Origin: Streptomyces sp. NBC_00091
GTDB lineage: Bacteria > Actinomycetota > Actinomycetes > Streptomycetales > Streptomycetaceae
Length of the DNA: 64,000 nucleotides
Reading direction: 5' to 3'
Assembly: GCF_026343185.1 (NCBI RefSeq)
Contig: NZ_JAPEMA010000001.1
Location: 558,001-622,000 of the forward strand
The translations under genes were made by a program, and so were the position numbers. Positions 12,083 through 21,254 of the stretch are shown here, in pieces; within the stretch, counting starts at the first letter, position 1, and every line of letters begins with the position of its first letter. Below the pieces are notes generated by a model. The model saw only the letters and a program-made list of their open reading frames with translations. It was not told where the DNA came from and did no database searches.

Positions 12083-13344
12083 GTCCCCTCCTTTGGCGGA
12101 GCCTCCGGTCCGGGACCGTCGTAACGGCCAAGGACCAGTACGGCGTTGTTGCCGCCGAACGCCATGCCGTTGTTCTGGGTGATCCTCGGCTCGGCGGCGA
12201 CCGAGACGTTGGGCACGCAGTCGACGGCGCACTCCGGGTCGGTCTCCCGGTGGTTGACGGTCGGCGGCAGGAACCGTTCGTTCATGGCCAGGACGCAGGC
12301 GATGGCTCCCAGCGCGCTGGCGGCCCCCATGCTGTGTCCGAGCATGGACTTGATCCCGGCCGTGGGCGGCAGCTCCGGGCCGAAGACATCGCGCAGGGCG
12401 GCGGTCTCGACCTTGTCGTTGGCCTTCGTGCCGGTGCCGTGCGCGCAGATGTAGTCGATCTGTCCGCCCGTCACGCGGGCGTCACGGTGTGCGGCCGCCA
12501 CCGCGCGGGCCACGCCGTCCCGGTCCGGTGCCACCGGGTGGGACGCGTCGCAGCTGAGCCCGTAGCCGAGCACTTCGGCGTGGATGCGGGCGCCGCGCGC
12601 GAGCGCCGATTCGAGGGTTTCCAGGACGAACATCCCGGCGCCCTCGCCGACCAGCATGCCGCTGCGGCCGGTGTCGAAGGGCCTGCACAGGTCCGGCGCC
12701 ATCGCGCCGAGCCGGTAGAAGCCCGCGAAGGTCTTGCGCGTGAGCGCGTCCGCGCCGCCGCACAAGGCCACTTCGCACTCGCCCGAGCGCAGGGCGTCGA
12801 CGCCCTGTCCCACCGCGTAGTTCCCGGCGGCGCAGGCCACGGGCACGGTGACCGACTCGACGTCCTCGAGGGCGAGTTCGTCGACGACGGCGTCGGAGAG
12901 GCGCTCGGCCCCCGTCTTGCGGGCGATGTGCGGGTCGTGCGTGATCTCCCCCGTGTTGAAGCGGAGTTCCGCGAGGCGGTCGAGGTCGCGCGTGCCTCCG
13001 TCGGTGGTGCCGATGGAGACGAGTACCCGGCGTGCGCGCAGTTCCTCGTCCCCGAGGCCGGCGTCCTGAGTCGCCTGCCTGGTGGCCGCCACGGTGAACT
13101 GGGCGGCCCTTCCGTATTCCTGCGGGTCAGCTCTGCGGAACCAGTCCGCAGCTTCGAAGTCACCGACTTCGCCCGCGTTGCCGTGGGCGAAGCCGGTGGG
13201 GTCGAATGCCTTGAGGGGGCCGATGCCACTGCGCCCCGCGCGCAGTGAGTCGGCGAAGTCGGGGACTCCTGTGCCAAGGCTCGTGACCGCGCCCATCCCA
13301 GTGACCACGACCCGCCGGCCGTCCGCCCGCTGGCCGGCGGTCAC
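12079..13344 (-). CDS. Beta-ketoacyl synthase, type II KS-alpha (421 aa)
   Basis: A decarboxylative Claisen condensing enzyme of the FabF/KS-alpha type. The complete catalytic triad is visible: Cys171 in ACAAG, His302 in HGTGT and His337 in GHSMGA. The protein starts at GTG 13344, overlapping the ACP stop by four bases (GTGA), and its own stop overlaps the next start. This ACP-KS-KS-like-KR-C order suggests a dedicated acyl or polyene chain for the peptide, as in highly reducing type II systems. It is less likely to be a housekeeping fatty-acid gene, because fabD, fabH and the usual ACP are not adjacent and the neighbours belong to a peptide cluster. Confidence 0.93.
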   Translation of the reverse strand: MTAGQRADGRRVVVTGMGAVTSLGTGVPDFADSLRAGRSGIGPLKAFDPTGFAHGNAGEVGDFEAADWFRRADPQEYGRAAQFTVAATRQATQDAGLGDEELRARRVLVSIGTTDGGTRDLDRLAELRFNTGEITHDPHIARKTGAERLSDAVVDELALEDVESVTVPVACAAGNYAVGQGVDALRSGECEVALCGGADALTRKTFAGFYRLGAMAPDLCRPFDTGRSGMLVGEGAGMFVLETLESALARGARIHAEVLGYGLSCDASHPVAPDRDGVARAVAAAHRDARVTGGQIDYICAHGTGTKANDKVETAALRDVFGPELPPTAGIKSMLGHSMGAASALGAIACVLAMNERFLPPTVNHRETDPECAVDCVPNVSVAAEPRITQNNGMAFGGNNAVLVLGRYDGPGPEAPPKEGT

Positions 13345-13610
13345 TTCGCTTCGGACTCCGCGACGACGGCGTAGACGCCGTCCAGGTTGACCATGCCCTC
13401 GATCGGCGCGTCGGCCAGATCGATGCCCAGGGTCCGCTCCAGATCGGCGAGCATCTCGATGGTGCGCAGCGAGTCCGCGTCGAGCTCCTCCACGAAGAGG
13501 GTGCTGTCGAGGACCTCGGCGGGGTCCACCTCCAGCACCTCGCAGACGATCGCCTTGATCTGCTCCTTTCTCTCCGGGCTCAGCTCCACACCGGATCTGA
13601 TCGCGCTCAT
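13341..13610 (-). CDS. Acyl carrier protein (89 aa)
   Basis: Carrier protein that holds the growing acyl chain on a phosphopantetheine arm. The attachment motif is DADSLRTIEML, with the modified Ser near residue 48. It is acidic and of normal length. I chose ATG 13610, which has a GGAGG ribosome site six bases upstream, over a GTG four codons earlier. It is the first gene of the coupled ACP-KS-KS-like-KR-C unit. It is not an NRPS carrier, because the surrounding helices are of the fatty-acid/polyketide type. Its partner for off-loading is probably the free condensation domain at the end of the unit. Confidence 0.93.
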   Translation of the reverse strand: MSAIRSGVELSPERKEQIKAIVCEVLEVDPAEVLDSTLFVEELDADSLRTIEMLADLERTLGIDLADAPIEGMVNLDGVYAVVAESEAK

Positions 13611-13752
13611 GCCTGCCTCCACATTTCTGGGACCGAGCTCTGGGTGAGCTCATGGAGAAAGTGTGCGATTCGGAGCTATGACCGGCCTATAAATGGCTGA
13701 GAATCACCTTGATTTCAAGTCAATTCCTGTCAGTTGATCAGGCCACAGGAAA

Positions 13753-13789
13753 GAGAGCGGCGGCCCCCGCGAAGGGGGCCGCCGCTCTC
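13753..13789 (-). terminator. Strong hairpin terminator after the FtsX permease
   Basis: Perfect 16-bp inverted repeat (13753-13768 with 13774-13789) with a GCGAA loop, 33 bases past the permease stop on the minus strand and upstream of the ACP gene. No U tract follows, as is common in Streptomyces. It insulates the ACP unit from the permease unit. Confidence 0.85.
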
Positions 13790-13821
13790 GATTCCTGCGG
13801 TCCGGCGCGCGCCGGACCTTG

Positions 13822-16332
13822 TCACTCCGTCGCCGTGAGCCGCACCGCGGGCGTGCGCAGCGCCACCCAGGCGGGGATGACGGTGGCCAGCAGTGCCACG
13901 ACGGCGCAGGCGGCGGCCGTCGCCGCGAAGGGCAGTGCGGGGACGGTGACCTCGGTGCTCACCACCAGCCGGCTCAGCCCCGCCCACAGTCCGGCCAGGT
14001 TGAGCGCGACCACGGCGGCGGCCATCAGCACACCGGCGGCGACCACCAGCAGGCTCTCCCCGGCCACCATCCGCAGCAGCTGCCGCGGGGTGGCGCCGCC
14101 CAGACGCAGGACGGCCAGTTCACGCGCCCGCTGACCGGTGGACATGACGAGGGTGTTCGCGACCGCGACCCCGGTGTAGAGCATCGCGATCCCGCCGACG
14201 ATCAGCAGGGCCAGCCGGGTCTGCTCGTTGATGGTGTCGTCGACCGCCGCGGTGAACCGTTCGATGGGCACGGCACGGGCCGCGGTGCCCTTGGTGGCCG
14301 CGGCCAGGGCCTGCTCGGCGGCGCCCCGGTCGGCGCCCTCCCTGACCTTGGCGAAGACCGCGTCGGGCATGCCGCGTCCCGCGTACTTGGGCGAGAGGAC
14401 CGCCCCGCCGGCGCCGGAGCTGGCCTTCATCACGGCGGCGACCTTCAGCTGGGTCTCGGTGCCGTCGGCCAGCCAGACCGTGACCGTCTCGCCGGCACTG
14501 CGGTTCCAGGTCTCGTCGACCACGATGGAGCCGTCGTCCAGCTTCGCCGGGTCACCCTCCACCACGGGGAGGGTGAGCAGGCTGCCGATCGCCTTGGGGT
14601 CCACGCTGAGCGCGGTGTAGGGCAGCATCGGCGCCCCGGCCGGGAAGACCAGCAGGTTGGCGCCCGGAACGGTGTAGATCCCGGTGCGCACGGTGGCGGC
14701 GGTCTCGAGGCCGGGCACCGCCTTCACCTTGTCCAGCACGTCCTGGCCGAGGCCCGGAGCGTGGTCGGGGGCGACGACGTAGTCGCTGGTGCGGACCCGC
14801 TCGTACGCCTCGCTCCGCGCCACCCCGCTGAGGGTGCCGGAGGTGCTCCACAGGGCGGAGAACAGGCCGACGGTGATCAGCACGGGGGCGGCGGTGGCGG
14901 CGGTACGGCGCAGCGCGGTCACGGTGTTGGCGTGCACCAGCAGCGGGACGGCCCCGCGCAGCAGGACGAAGGGGGCGGTGGCGATCCGGGCGAGGAAGGG
15001 GATGACCACCGGGCACAGCAGCGCACCCGCCAGGATCAGCGCGGGGGCCGCCATGGGCGTGATGTCGCCCCAGTACGCGGGCGGCAGCAGCGGGGTCGCC
15101 GCGAGCAGCAGCCCGCCGACGCCGAGGGCGGCGATCCCCAGGAGCCAGCGCACGACGTTCATGGCGCGCTTGTCGACGACCGACTCGCGCAGCGCCTCCA
15201 GCGGCCGGATGCGTCCGGCGCGTACGACGGCGACTCCGGAGCCGAGGACGGCGAGGACCACGCCGATCACGAAGGCGAGGAAGAGCACCAGGAGGCTGCT
15301 CCAGCCCAGTTCGACCTCGAACCACGCGGGGGCCAGCCCCCAGGCCGTGATCCGGCCGGCGAGCAGCGGGCCGCCCACGAGGCCGAGCAGGCTGCCGGTG
15401 CCGGCGGCCAGGACGCCGACCAGGGCGGCCTCGGCGAGGACGAGCTTGCCCACCTGGACGGGGGTGGCCCCGTTCGCACGGAGCACGGCGAGCTCCCGGC
15501 GGCGCTGGGCCACCGAGAAGGCGAAGGTGGTGCCGACGACGAACACGGCGACGAAGGAGGCGACTCCGGTCGCCATGCCGAGCATGGTGGTGACGCCGAT
15601 CAGGGCGACCTCGTCGGCGTGGGCCCGGGGATCGGCCTGCGCCCGGTCGTCGCCGGAGAGCACCTGGCCGCGGCCCTTGAGGGCGGTGCGGACGCGGTCC
15701 TCGTCCCCGTAGCTGACCAGGGCGTCGACGCGCGGGGAGAGCGCGGCGGCCTGCTCGTCGGAGAAGAACAGCGCGGACTCGAAGGAGACGTCGTCGGTGA
15801 CGCCGGAGACGGTGAAGGGGCGCGGGCCGGCCTGGGTCAGCACGGTCACCTGCTGTCCCGTACGTACCCCGGCGGCGCGGGGCACGGCCACCTGGTCCGG
15901 GGCGGCGGGCGCCGCACCGTCGACCAGGCGGTAGCCGCCGTACTCGGCGGAGGACCAGGGGTGGCCGATCTGCTGGGCGGGCCCGCGGCGGCCGTCGGGG
16001 CCGCCCGCGAGCTGGGCGTAGAAGGTGCGGTCGGGCACGGCGCGGCCGACGGCCGCGAGATCGGCGACCACCTCGGGCGGCAGTCCCCGGGGCTGCAGCA
16101 GCGGCTCGCGCTGCGTGCCTCCCCAGGGGTCCGCCATGCTCAGGTCGGGCTCGGCCCGGACGATGAGCGGCGCCTGGGCGAGCCGGCCGGGGCCGTGCTG
16201 CGAGGAGGTGACGCTCGCCGCGAGCACGACCCCCATCGTGGACAGCAGCGCCGCTCCGAGCATCAGCGCTATGAAGGTCCCGGTGAAGGCGGACCATCGG
16301 CTCCGCAGTGTGGACCAGGCGATGTTCAGCAT
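13822..16332 (-). CDS. FtsX/MacB-type ABC transporter permease (836 aa)
   Basis: Integral membrane protein with an N-terminal membrane segment, a long external region and two FtsX-type repeats, each bearing the cytoplasmic signature RRRELAVLRANGATP (near 285) or RARELAVLRLGGATP (near 735). Such permeases couple to a separate MacB/LolD-type ATPase and move lipids, peptides or antibiotics out of the membrane. No ATPase gene is found anywhere in this window, which is odd because the two are normally adjacent. It follows the DUF4097 lipoprotein gene by 42 bases and lies in the same orientation as the diaminopropionate genes, so it may export or give resistance to the cluster product. Ribosome site GGAG precedes ATG 16332. 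Confidence 0.92.
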   Translation of the reverse strand: MLNIAWSTLRSRWSAFTGTFIALMLGAALLSTMGVVLAASVTSSQHGPGRLAQAPLIVRAEPDLSMADPWGGTQREPLLQPRGLPPEVVADLAAVGRAVPDRTFYAQLAGGPDGRRGPAQQIGHPWSSAEYGGYRLVDGAAPAAPDQVAVPRAAGVRTGQQVTVLTQAGPRPFTVSGVTDDVSFESALFFSDEQAAALSPRVDALVSYGDEDRVRTALKGRGQVLSGDDRAQADPRAHADEVALIGVTTMLGMATGVASFVAVFVVGTTFAFSVAQRRRELAVLRANGATPVQVGKLVLAEAALVGVLAAGTGSLLGLVGGPLLAGRITAWGLAPAWFEVELGWSSLLVLFLAFVIGVVLAVLGSGVAVVRAGRIRPLEALRESVVDKRAMNVVRWLLGIAALGVGGLLLAATPLLPPAYWGDITPMAAPALILAGALLCPVVIPFLARIATAPFVLLRGAVPLLVHANTVTALRRTAATAAPVLITVGLFSALWSTSGTLSGVARSEAYERVRTSDYVVAPDHAPGLGQDVLDKVKAVPGLETAATVRTGIYTVPGANLLVFPAGAPMLPYTALSVDPKAIGSLLTLPVVEGDPAKLDDGSIVVDETWNRSAGETVTVWLADGTETQLKVAAVMKASSGAGGAVLSPKYAGRGMPDAVFAKVREGADRGAAEQALAAATKGTAARAVPIERFTAAVDDTINEQTRLALLIVGGIAMLYTGVAVANTLVMSTGQRARELAVLRLGGATPRQLLRMVAGESLLVVAAGVLMAAAVVALNLAGLWAGLSRLVVSTEVTVPALPFAATAAACAVVALLATVIPAWVALRTPAVRLTATE

Positions 16333-16374
16333 GAAGAGGATTCTCCAGATTGTTCTGGGCGAGGACTACCGCCG

Positions 16375-17085
16375 TCAGCCGGCGACGAGGACCTTGACGT
16401 CTCCGGCGAAGGTGTGGGCGACGATCCTGCGCTCAGCGGTGGAGCTCGACTTCACCTCCACCTTCTCCGAGCCCAGGGAGGTGTTGGCCGAGACGTTGTA
16501 GCTGTCGTCCGGGACGCGCACCGTGACGTTGCCGCCCTTGGCCTCGACGTTGACGTCGTCGGGCGCCTTGACCCAGTTGACGTCGATGGCGCCGCCGCTG
16601 GAGACCGCCTTGAGCTTGGGCGCCGTCAGGCCCTTGGCCTTGACCTCGCCGCCGCCCGAGCTGATGTCCACGGCTCCGGTGACTCCGGTGAGTCCGACGG
16701 TGCCGCCGCCGCTGCGCACCGTGACGGCCACGCCGCTCGGCACCCGCACCTTGTAGTTGACCGAGCAGTCGGCGTCGGACACGCCGTCGCGGCAGTCGGT
16801 TCCCACCTTCAGCGTGAGCTTGCCGTCCGTCACATAGTGTTCCGTCTTGGGCTTCTTGCCCGAGGAGTACTTGGCCTCCTCGGTCACGGTGACCGCTTCG
16901 CCGTCACCGTGGACGACCTGGACGTCGCCGCCGCCGGAGTCGACGGTCACGCTGGTGGCCTTTTCGCTGACGTCGTAGGACTTGGAGTCCGCCTCGTCGT
17001 ACTGCTCGCAGGCGGTCAGGAGCGGGATCACGGCGCCGAGGGTGAGGACCCCCGCGACCAGGGACGTACGCATACGGATCTTCAT
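16375..17085 (-). CDS. DUF4097-type surface lipoprotein (236 aa)
   Basis: A secreted lipoprotein: positive N terminus, hydrophobic stretch and lipobox LLTAC with Cys26 as the lipidated residue. The rest is a run of short repeats such as VTVDSGGGDVQV, VRSGGGTVGL and ISSGGGEVKA, the right-handed beta-helix pattern of DUF4097/adhesin-like proteins. Function is unknown; these proteins often sit beside membrane transporters or stress regulators. Here it is between sbnB and the FtsX permease in one orientation with short gaps, so it may be an accessory of that permease. ATG 17085 was chosen over upstream in-frame codons because a GGAGAG site precedes it and the signal peptide starts there. Confidence 0.88.
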   Translation of the reverse strand: MKIRMRTSLVAGVLTLGAVIPLLTACEQYDEADSKSYDVSEKATSVTVDSGGGDVQVVHGDGEAVTVTEEAKYSSGKKPKTEHYVTDGKLTLKVGTDCRDGVSDADCSVNYKVRVPSGVAVTVRSGGGTVGLTGVTGAVDISSGGGEVKAKGLTAPKLKAVSSGGAIDVNWVKAPDDVNVEAKGGNVTVRVPDDSYNVSANTSLGSEKVEVKSSSTAERRIVAHTFAGDVKVLVAG

Positions 17086-17152
17086 TGACCGGAACTCTCC
17101 ACGTGTGGGGTCGGATGGTCCTGCCACCCGCTGATCATGGGGGTGACGCACG

Positions 17153-18166
17153 TCACGCCGCCCGGGGCGCGGCACCGAGTGGCAGGAAGTCGTCCACCTT
17201 CGTCCCGATCGAGAACTCCTCGGCCTGCTGCTTCACCCACTGGGCGAGCGCGAGGTCGAGGATGCCGAGACCGAAGGGCGAGAAGACGGTGACGCGGTCG
17301 GGGTCGCGCCGGAAGGACTCCGGGTCGCGCAGCAGGCCGCCGATCGTGACGTCGACGAACTCCCTTCCTCCGGTGGCCTGTTCGGCGAGGTGCAGCGAGG
17401 TGCGCTCGCGGCAGACGTGGTCCGCGTCGTCGACGACGTTCTGGGCGCCGAGGATCGACTCGGCGGTGAGGTCGCGCAGCGAGACGTGCAGCACGGTGGT
17501 GCCGGGCGCGGCCGCGTGGAGGTCCAGGTGGGGGGTGCCCGCGGTGGTGGCGAGGGAGACCAGGCGGTGTGCGGCGACGGCCTCCTCGGCGCTCGCCGCG
17601 TAGTGCACGGCCGCGCCGGGGATGATCTTACGGACCTTGGCCGCGAAGGCGTGGGCCCGCTCGGCGTCCAGGTCGAAGAGGGTGACCTCCAGCAGCGAGG
17701 GCAGCTGGGCCTTGGTGAAGCGCAGCACCTCCAGGTTGATGGGCCCGAGGCCGATCAGGGAGATGCCGGAGGGCTCCCGCTCGGTGGTCAGCAGCCCGGC
17801 GGCGACGGCGGCGGAGGCGGCGGTGCGCTTGGCGGAGACCAGCGAGGCCTCGATGAAGGCCTCGGGGGTGCCGTCCACCATGGAGTTGAGCACGATGCTG
17901 GCGCTGGCCCGCTCCTTGCCCTGGGCCACGTTGCCGGGGAAGCTCGCGATCCACTTCATCCCGGAGACGGGCTCCCGGCCGCCCAGGTGGCCGGGCAGGC
18001 CGATGATGCGGTTGCGGTCGTCGCCGGGGAAGCGCAGGAAGACGGAGTGCGGCAGCGCCGAACGGCCCTCGTCGTGCAGTCGGTAGGCGTCCGCGACGAG
18101 CGAGATGATCTCCCGCTCGCGTCCCTTGAGGATGTCACGCACCTCGCGGTGGCCGATGATCAGCAC
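17153..18166 (-). CDS. sbnB: SbnB-like 2,3-diaminopropionate synthase subunit (337 aa)
   Basis: NAD-dependent enzyme of the ornithine-cyclodeaminase fold. In the known pathway SbnB oxidatively hydrolyses N-(1-amino-1-carboxy-2-ethyl)-glutamate to L-2,3-diaminopropionate and 2-oxoglutarate. The nucleotide-binding motif is visible as GLGPINLEV, and segments such as GMKWIASFPGN and ASIVLNSMVDGTPEAFIE are typical of the family. The start is GTG 18166 with an AAGGAG site eight bases upstream, and it overlaps the sbnA stop by seven bases, so the two enzymes are co-produced. Their presence strongly suggests diaminopropionate as a building block of the peptide. An alternative role in siderophore assembly is possible, since the founding genes belong to staphyloferrin B. 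Confidence 0.93.
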   Translation of the reverse strand: MLIIGHREVRDILKGREREIISLVADAYRLHDEGRSALPHSVFLRFPGDDRNRIIGLPGHLGGREPVSGMKWIASFPGNVAQGKERASASIVLNSMVDGTPEAFIEASLVSAKRTAASAAVAAGLLTTEREPSGISLIGLGPINLEVLRFTKAQLPSLLEVTLFDLDAERAHAFAAKVRKIIPGAAVHYAASAEEAVAAHRLVSLATTAGTPHLDLHAAAPGTTVLHVSLRDLTAESILGAQNVVDDADHVCRERTSLHLAEQATGGREFVDVTIGGLLRDPESFRRDPDRVTVFSPFGLGILDLALAQWVKQQAEEFSIGTKVDDFLPLGAAPRAA

Positions 18167-19287
18167 AGGACCGTCTCCTTCTTCGTGTTCTTCACAAGGT
18201 CGTCCGACAGCCGCGGAGTCCACGGGCCGGCGTGCCGGGGCGCACCGGGGCCGCGTTCCGGCTCCTTCCAGAGGTGGAAGATCTCGCCGAAGTTGGCGCG
18301 CACCCAGGTGTCGTCGTAGATGGTGTCGAGGTAGCGGTCGCCGCCGTCGGGCAGGACGAGCACCACGTTGGAGCCGGGCCGGATGGCCGGCGCCAGCCGC
18401 TCCAGGGCGGAGACCACGGCGCCCGAGGAGCCGCCCGCCAGGATGGCCTCGCGGCGCACCAGCCGGCGGCAGCCCACCACGCACTCCATGTCCGTGACGT
18501 GCAGTACGTCGTCGGCGTCGGACCGGTCGAGCAGGGCGGGGACCACGGAGGCCCCGTGGCCGGGGATCAGCCGGGAGCAGGAGACCGGCGATTCGAAGAG
18601 CCGGCTGCCGACCGCGTCCACGGCGTGGATGGTGGTGCGCAGGCCGGCCTTGCGGATGTACTCGGCGCAGCCGCTGAGCGTGCCGGTGGTGCCCACGGTG
18701 AGGACCAGGTGGTCGACCTCGCCGTTCAGCGCCTCGGCGATCTCCCGCATGGTCGTCTCGTGGGCGAGGGTGTTGAGCGGGTTGGAGTACTGGTCGGGGC
18801 AGTAGGCGTGGGGGATGCGGTCCAGCAGTTCCCTGACCCGCCGCAGCCTTTGCGGCAGCAGCTCTCCGGTCCTGGGGTCGGGCTGGGTCACCACCTCGAC
18901 CTCGGCTCCGTAGGCGCGCAGGATCGCGATGTTCTGTTCGGTGGTGCGGGCATCGACCACACAGATGAGCCGGAGCCCGAAGTACCCGCAGATCTGGGCG
19001 AGTCCGATGGCGAGGTTGCCCGAGCTGGACTCCACGACCGTGGACCGGCCCGGCACGAGGTCGCCCGAACGGATCCGCCCGAGCACCATGCCGAGCGCGG
19101 AGCGGTCCTTGATGCTGCCACCGGGGTTGAAGCGTTCGGCCTTCGCGTAGACGCGCGAGGTGAACCCCGGCACGAGGCGCTCCAGCTCGATCAGCGGAGT
19201 GCCGCCCACGGTCGAGAGGATGCCCTTCACCCCCGGGGCGGGGCCGAGGCGCTCGACTGTCGCGGTCTTCCCTTCGTCGTACGGCAT
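18160..19287 (-). CDS. sbnA: SbnA-like PLP-dependent diaminopropionate pathway enzyme (375 aa)
   Basis: Cysteine-synthase-fold enzyme. In the known pathway SbnA joins O-phospho-L-serine and L-glutamate to give the SbnB substrate. The PLP Lys is Lys60 in FNPGGSIKDR, followed by SSSGNLAIGL (about 87-96) and the phosphate-binding loop GTTGT at 199-203. The protein is about 50 residues longer at the C terminus than staphylococcal SbnA as I remember it. ATG 19287 fits the usual N terminus, though its GAGG site is rather far (about 13 bases). It diverges from the halogenase gene over a 258-base gap (19288-19545) that must hold both promoters; I could not assign -10 or -35 boxes there. Confidence 0.93.
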   Translation of the reverse strand: MPYDEGKTATVERLGPAPGVKGILSTVGGTPLIELERLVPGFTSRVYAKAERFNPGGSIKDRSALGMVLGRIRSGDLVPGRSTVVESSSGNLAIGLAQICGYFGLRLICVVDARTTEQNIAILRAYGAEVEVVTQPDPRTGELLPQRLRRVRELLDRIPHAYCPDQYSNPLNTLAHETTMREIAEALNGEVDHLVLTVGTTGTLSGCAEYIRKAGLRTTIHAVDAVGSRLFESPVSCSRLIPGHGASVVPALLDRSDADDVLHVTDMECVVGCRRLVRREAILAGGSSGAVVSALERLAPAIRPGSNVVLVLPDGGDRYLDTIYDDTWVRANFGEIFHLWKEPERGPGAPRHAGPWTPRLSDDLVKNTKKETVLC

Positions 19288-19545
19288 GTGATGTAGCCAT
19301 CCTCTGCTGCGGGTTCCGGGAGGTCGGCTGACTCGGCCCGTCGCTGAACGGATCTTCAGCCCGTACAGATTCGCCGGGGCCGCTATATCCCCTCCATACA
19401 CCCCGGGGGTCCCGCTCATAGAGGCGGCATAGCCGGGCTGGCGAGTGTGGCGTCCATCGGTTGCTCCGCCTGCCCCCGGCACGGGCACGGCGCGGAGCCC
19501 ACACCAGTCCGCGTTTCCGCTCTCACCCGAAGAAAAGAGCCGTAC

Positions 19546-21150
19546 ATGACCGGCACCGACAACCGCATCCAGAAAGTCGTCATCCTCGGTGGAGGCACGG
19601 CGGGCTGGATGACGGCTGCCTACCTCGGCAAGGCGCTGCAGAACACCGTGGAGATCACGGTCCTGGAGGCGCCGACCATCCCCCGCATCGGCGTGGGCGA
19701 GGCGACCGTACCCAATCTCCAGCGCGTGCTCTTCGACTACCTCGGGATCAACGAGGACGAGTGGATGCGCGAGTGCAACGCCAGCTTCAAGATGGCGGTC
19801 CGCTTCGTCAACTGGCGCACCGGCGGCCAGGGTGAGGCCGGGGCCCGCGAGCTGGAGGACGGCGGCCCGGACCACTTCTACCACCCGTTCGGCCTGCTCC
19901 CCGACTACGACCAGACGCCGCTTTCCCACTACTGGTACAAGCGCAAGTTCGAGGGCGAGACGAACGAGCCCTTCGACTACGCCTGCTTCCGCGAGCCCCC
20001 CGTGATGGACGCCAAGCTGGCCCCGCGCTGGATGGACGGCCGGCCCGCCACCCGCTACGCCTGGCACTTCGACGCGGCGCTCGTCGCCAAGTTCCTGCGC
20101 AAGTTCGCCACCGAGAAGCAGGGCGTCCTGCACGTCGAGGACGAAATGACGCGCGTGGAGCAGGACGAGCGCGGCTTCGTGACCGCCCTGCACACCAAGT
20201 CCGGCAAGGTCCTCGACGCGGACCTGTTCGTCGACTGCTCCGGCTTCCGCGGCCTGCTGATCAACGAGGCCATGGCCGAGCCGTTCATCGACATGAGCGA
20301 CCACCTGCTGTGCGACTCGGCCGTCGCCACCGCGGTGCCGCACGACGACGAGGCCAACGGCGTCGAGCCGTACACCTCGGCCATCGCGATGTCCTCCGGC
20401 TGGGCCTGGAAGATCCCGATGCTCGGCCGCTTCGGCAGCGGCTACGTGTACTCCAGCAAGTTCGCCTCCCAGGACGAGGCCACCAAGGAGTTCAGCGAGC
20501 TCTGGGGCCTGGACCAGGAGAACACCAAGTTCAACCACATCCGCTTCCGGGTCGGCCGCAACCGCCGCGCCTGGGTCAAGAACGTGGTCAGCATCGGCCT
20601 GTCCTCCTGCTTCCTGGAGCCGCTGGAGTCGACCGGCATCTACTTCATCACCGCGGCCATCTACCAGCTCGCGAAGCACTTCCCGAACAAGGACTTCAAC
20701 GAGTCGCTCAGCGGTGCGTTCAACAACGAGATCGAGCTGATGTTCGATGACACCCGCGACTTCATCCAGGCGCACTTCTACTACGCGCCGCGCAACGACA
20801 CGCCGTTCTGGCAGGCCAACAAGGAGCTGACGCTCCCCGACAACATCCAGCAGAAGATCGCCGCGTACCGCGCCGGCCTGCCGATCAACTCGCCGGTGAC
20901 CGACGAGTCCACGTACTACGGCAACTTCGAGGCCGAGTTCCGCAACTTCTGGACCAACGGCAGCTACTACTGCATCTTCGCCGGCCTCGGCCTGGTCCCG
21001 GACGAGCCGCTGCCCGCCCTCGCCTACAAGCCGGAGTCCGTCGCCGGGGCCCAGCCGCTCTTCCAGACGGTCAAGCGCCAGCAGCAGGACCTGCTCGACA
21101 GCCTGCCCAGCACCTACGACTACCTGCGCCAGCTCCACGGCGCCTCCTGA
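19546..21150 (+). CDS. FADH2-dependent tryptophan halogenase (534 aa)
   Basis: Flavin-dependent halogenase that chlorinates free tryptophan using FADH2, oxygen and chloride. FAD-binding GGGTAG is at 15-20, the halogenase signature WAWKIP at 286-291, the catalytic Lys is Lys82 in [10 protein letters not shown], and the active-site Glu is Glu361 in PLESTGIYF. The sequence resembles the PrnA/Thal/SttH branch much more than PyrH, and the [12 protein letters not shown] segment near 102-113 matches what I remember of tryptophan 6-halogenases. So 6-chlorotryptophan is the best guess, with 7 possible. ATG 19546 is preceded by AAAGAG. The flavin reductase 104 bases downstream would supply FADH2. Length is normal for the family. 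Confidence 0.95.
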   Translation: MTGTDNRIQKVVILGGGTAGWMTAAYLGKALQNTVEITVLEAPTIPRIGVGEATVPNLQRVLFDYLGINEDEWMRECNASFKMAVRFVNWRTGGQGEAGARELEDGGPDHFYHPFGLLPDYDQTPLSHYWYKRKFEGETNEPFDYACFREPPVMDAKLAPRWMDGRPATRYAWHFDAALVAKFLRKFATEKQGVLHVEDEMTRVEQDERGFVTALHTKSGKVLDADLFVDCSGFRGLLINEAMAEPFIDMSDHLLCDSAVATAVPHDDEANGVEPYTSAIAMSSGWAWKIPMLGRFGSGYVYSSKFASQDEATKEFSELWGLDQENTKFNHIRFRVGRNRRAWVKNVVSIGLSSCFLEPLESTGIYFITAAIYQLAKHFPNKDFNESLSGAFNNEIELMFDDTRDFIQAHFYYAPRNDTPFWQANKELTLPDNIQQKIAAYRAGLPINSPVTDESTYYGNFEAEFRNFWTNGSYYCIFAGLGLVPDEPLPALAYKPESVAGAQPLFQTVKRQQQDLLDSLPSTYDYLRQLHGAS

Positions 21151-21254
21151 ACCCCGTCGCATCCCTTCTCACCCCGCCCCCAGCGGCCCGTACGCCCCGC
21201 GCGGCGCGCGCGGGCCGCTGGCTCCCTTCCGGAGCGATCCCCACGGAGTCAGCC

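Noticed and set aside
13679..13740. Promoter for the ACP unit built on TTGACT and a CTTGA-TT-TCAAG inverted repeat
   Set aside because: A -35 like TTGACT exists on the minus strand but the spacing to TATAGG is about 26 bases, too long to claim, and the arms are short.
13819..17088. Plus-strand frame of about 1090 codons opposite the permease and lipoprotein
   Set aside because: Low-complexity Gly/Asp/His/Arg composition and no homology features; the minus strand carries clear genes with ribosome sites.
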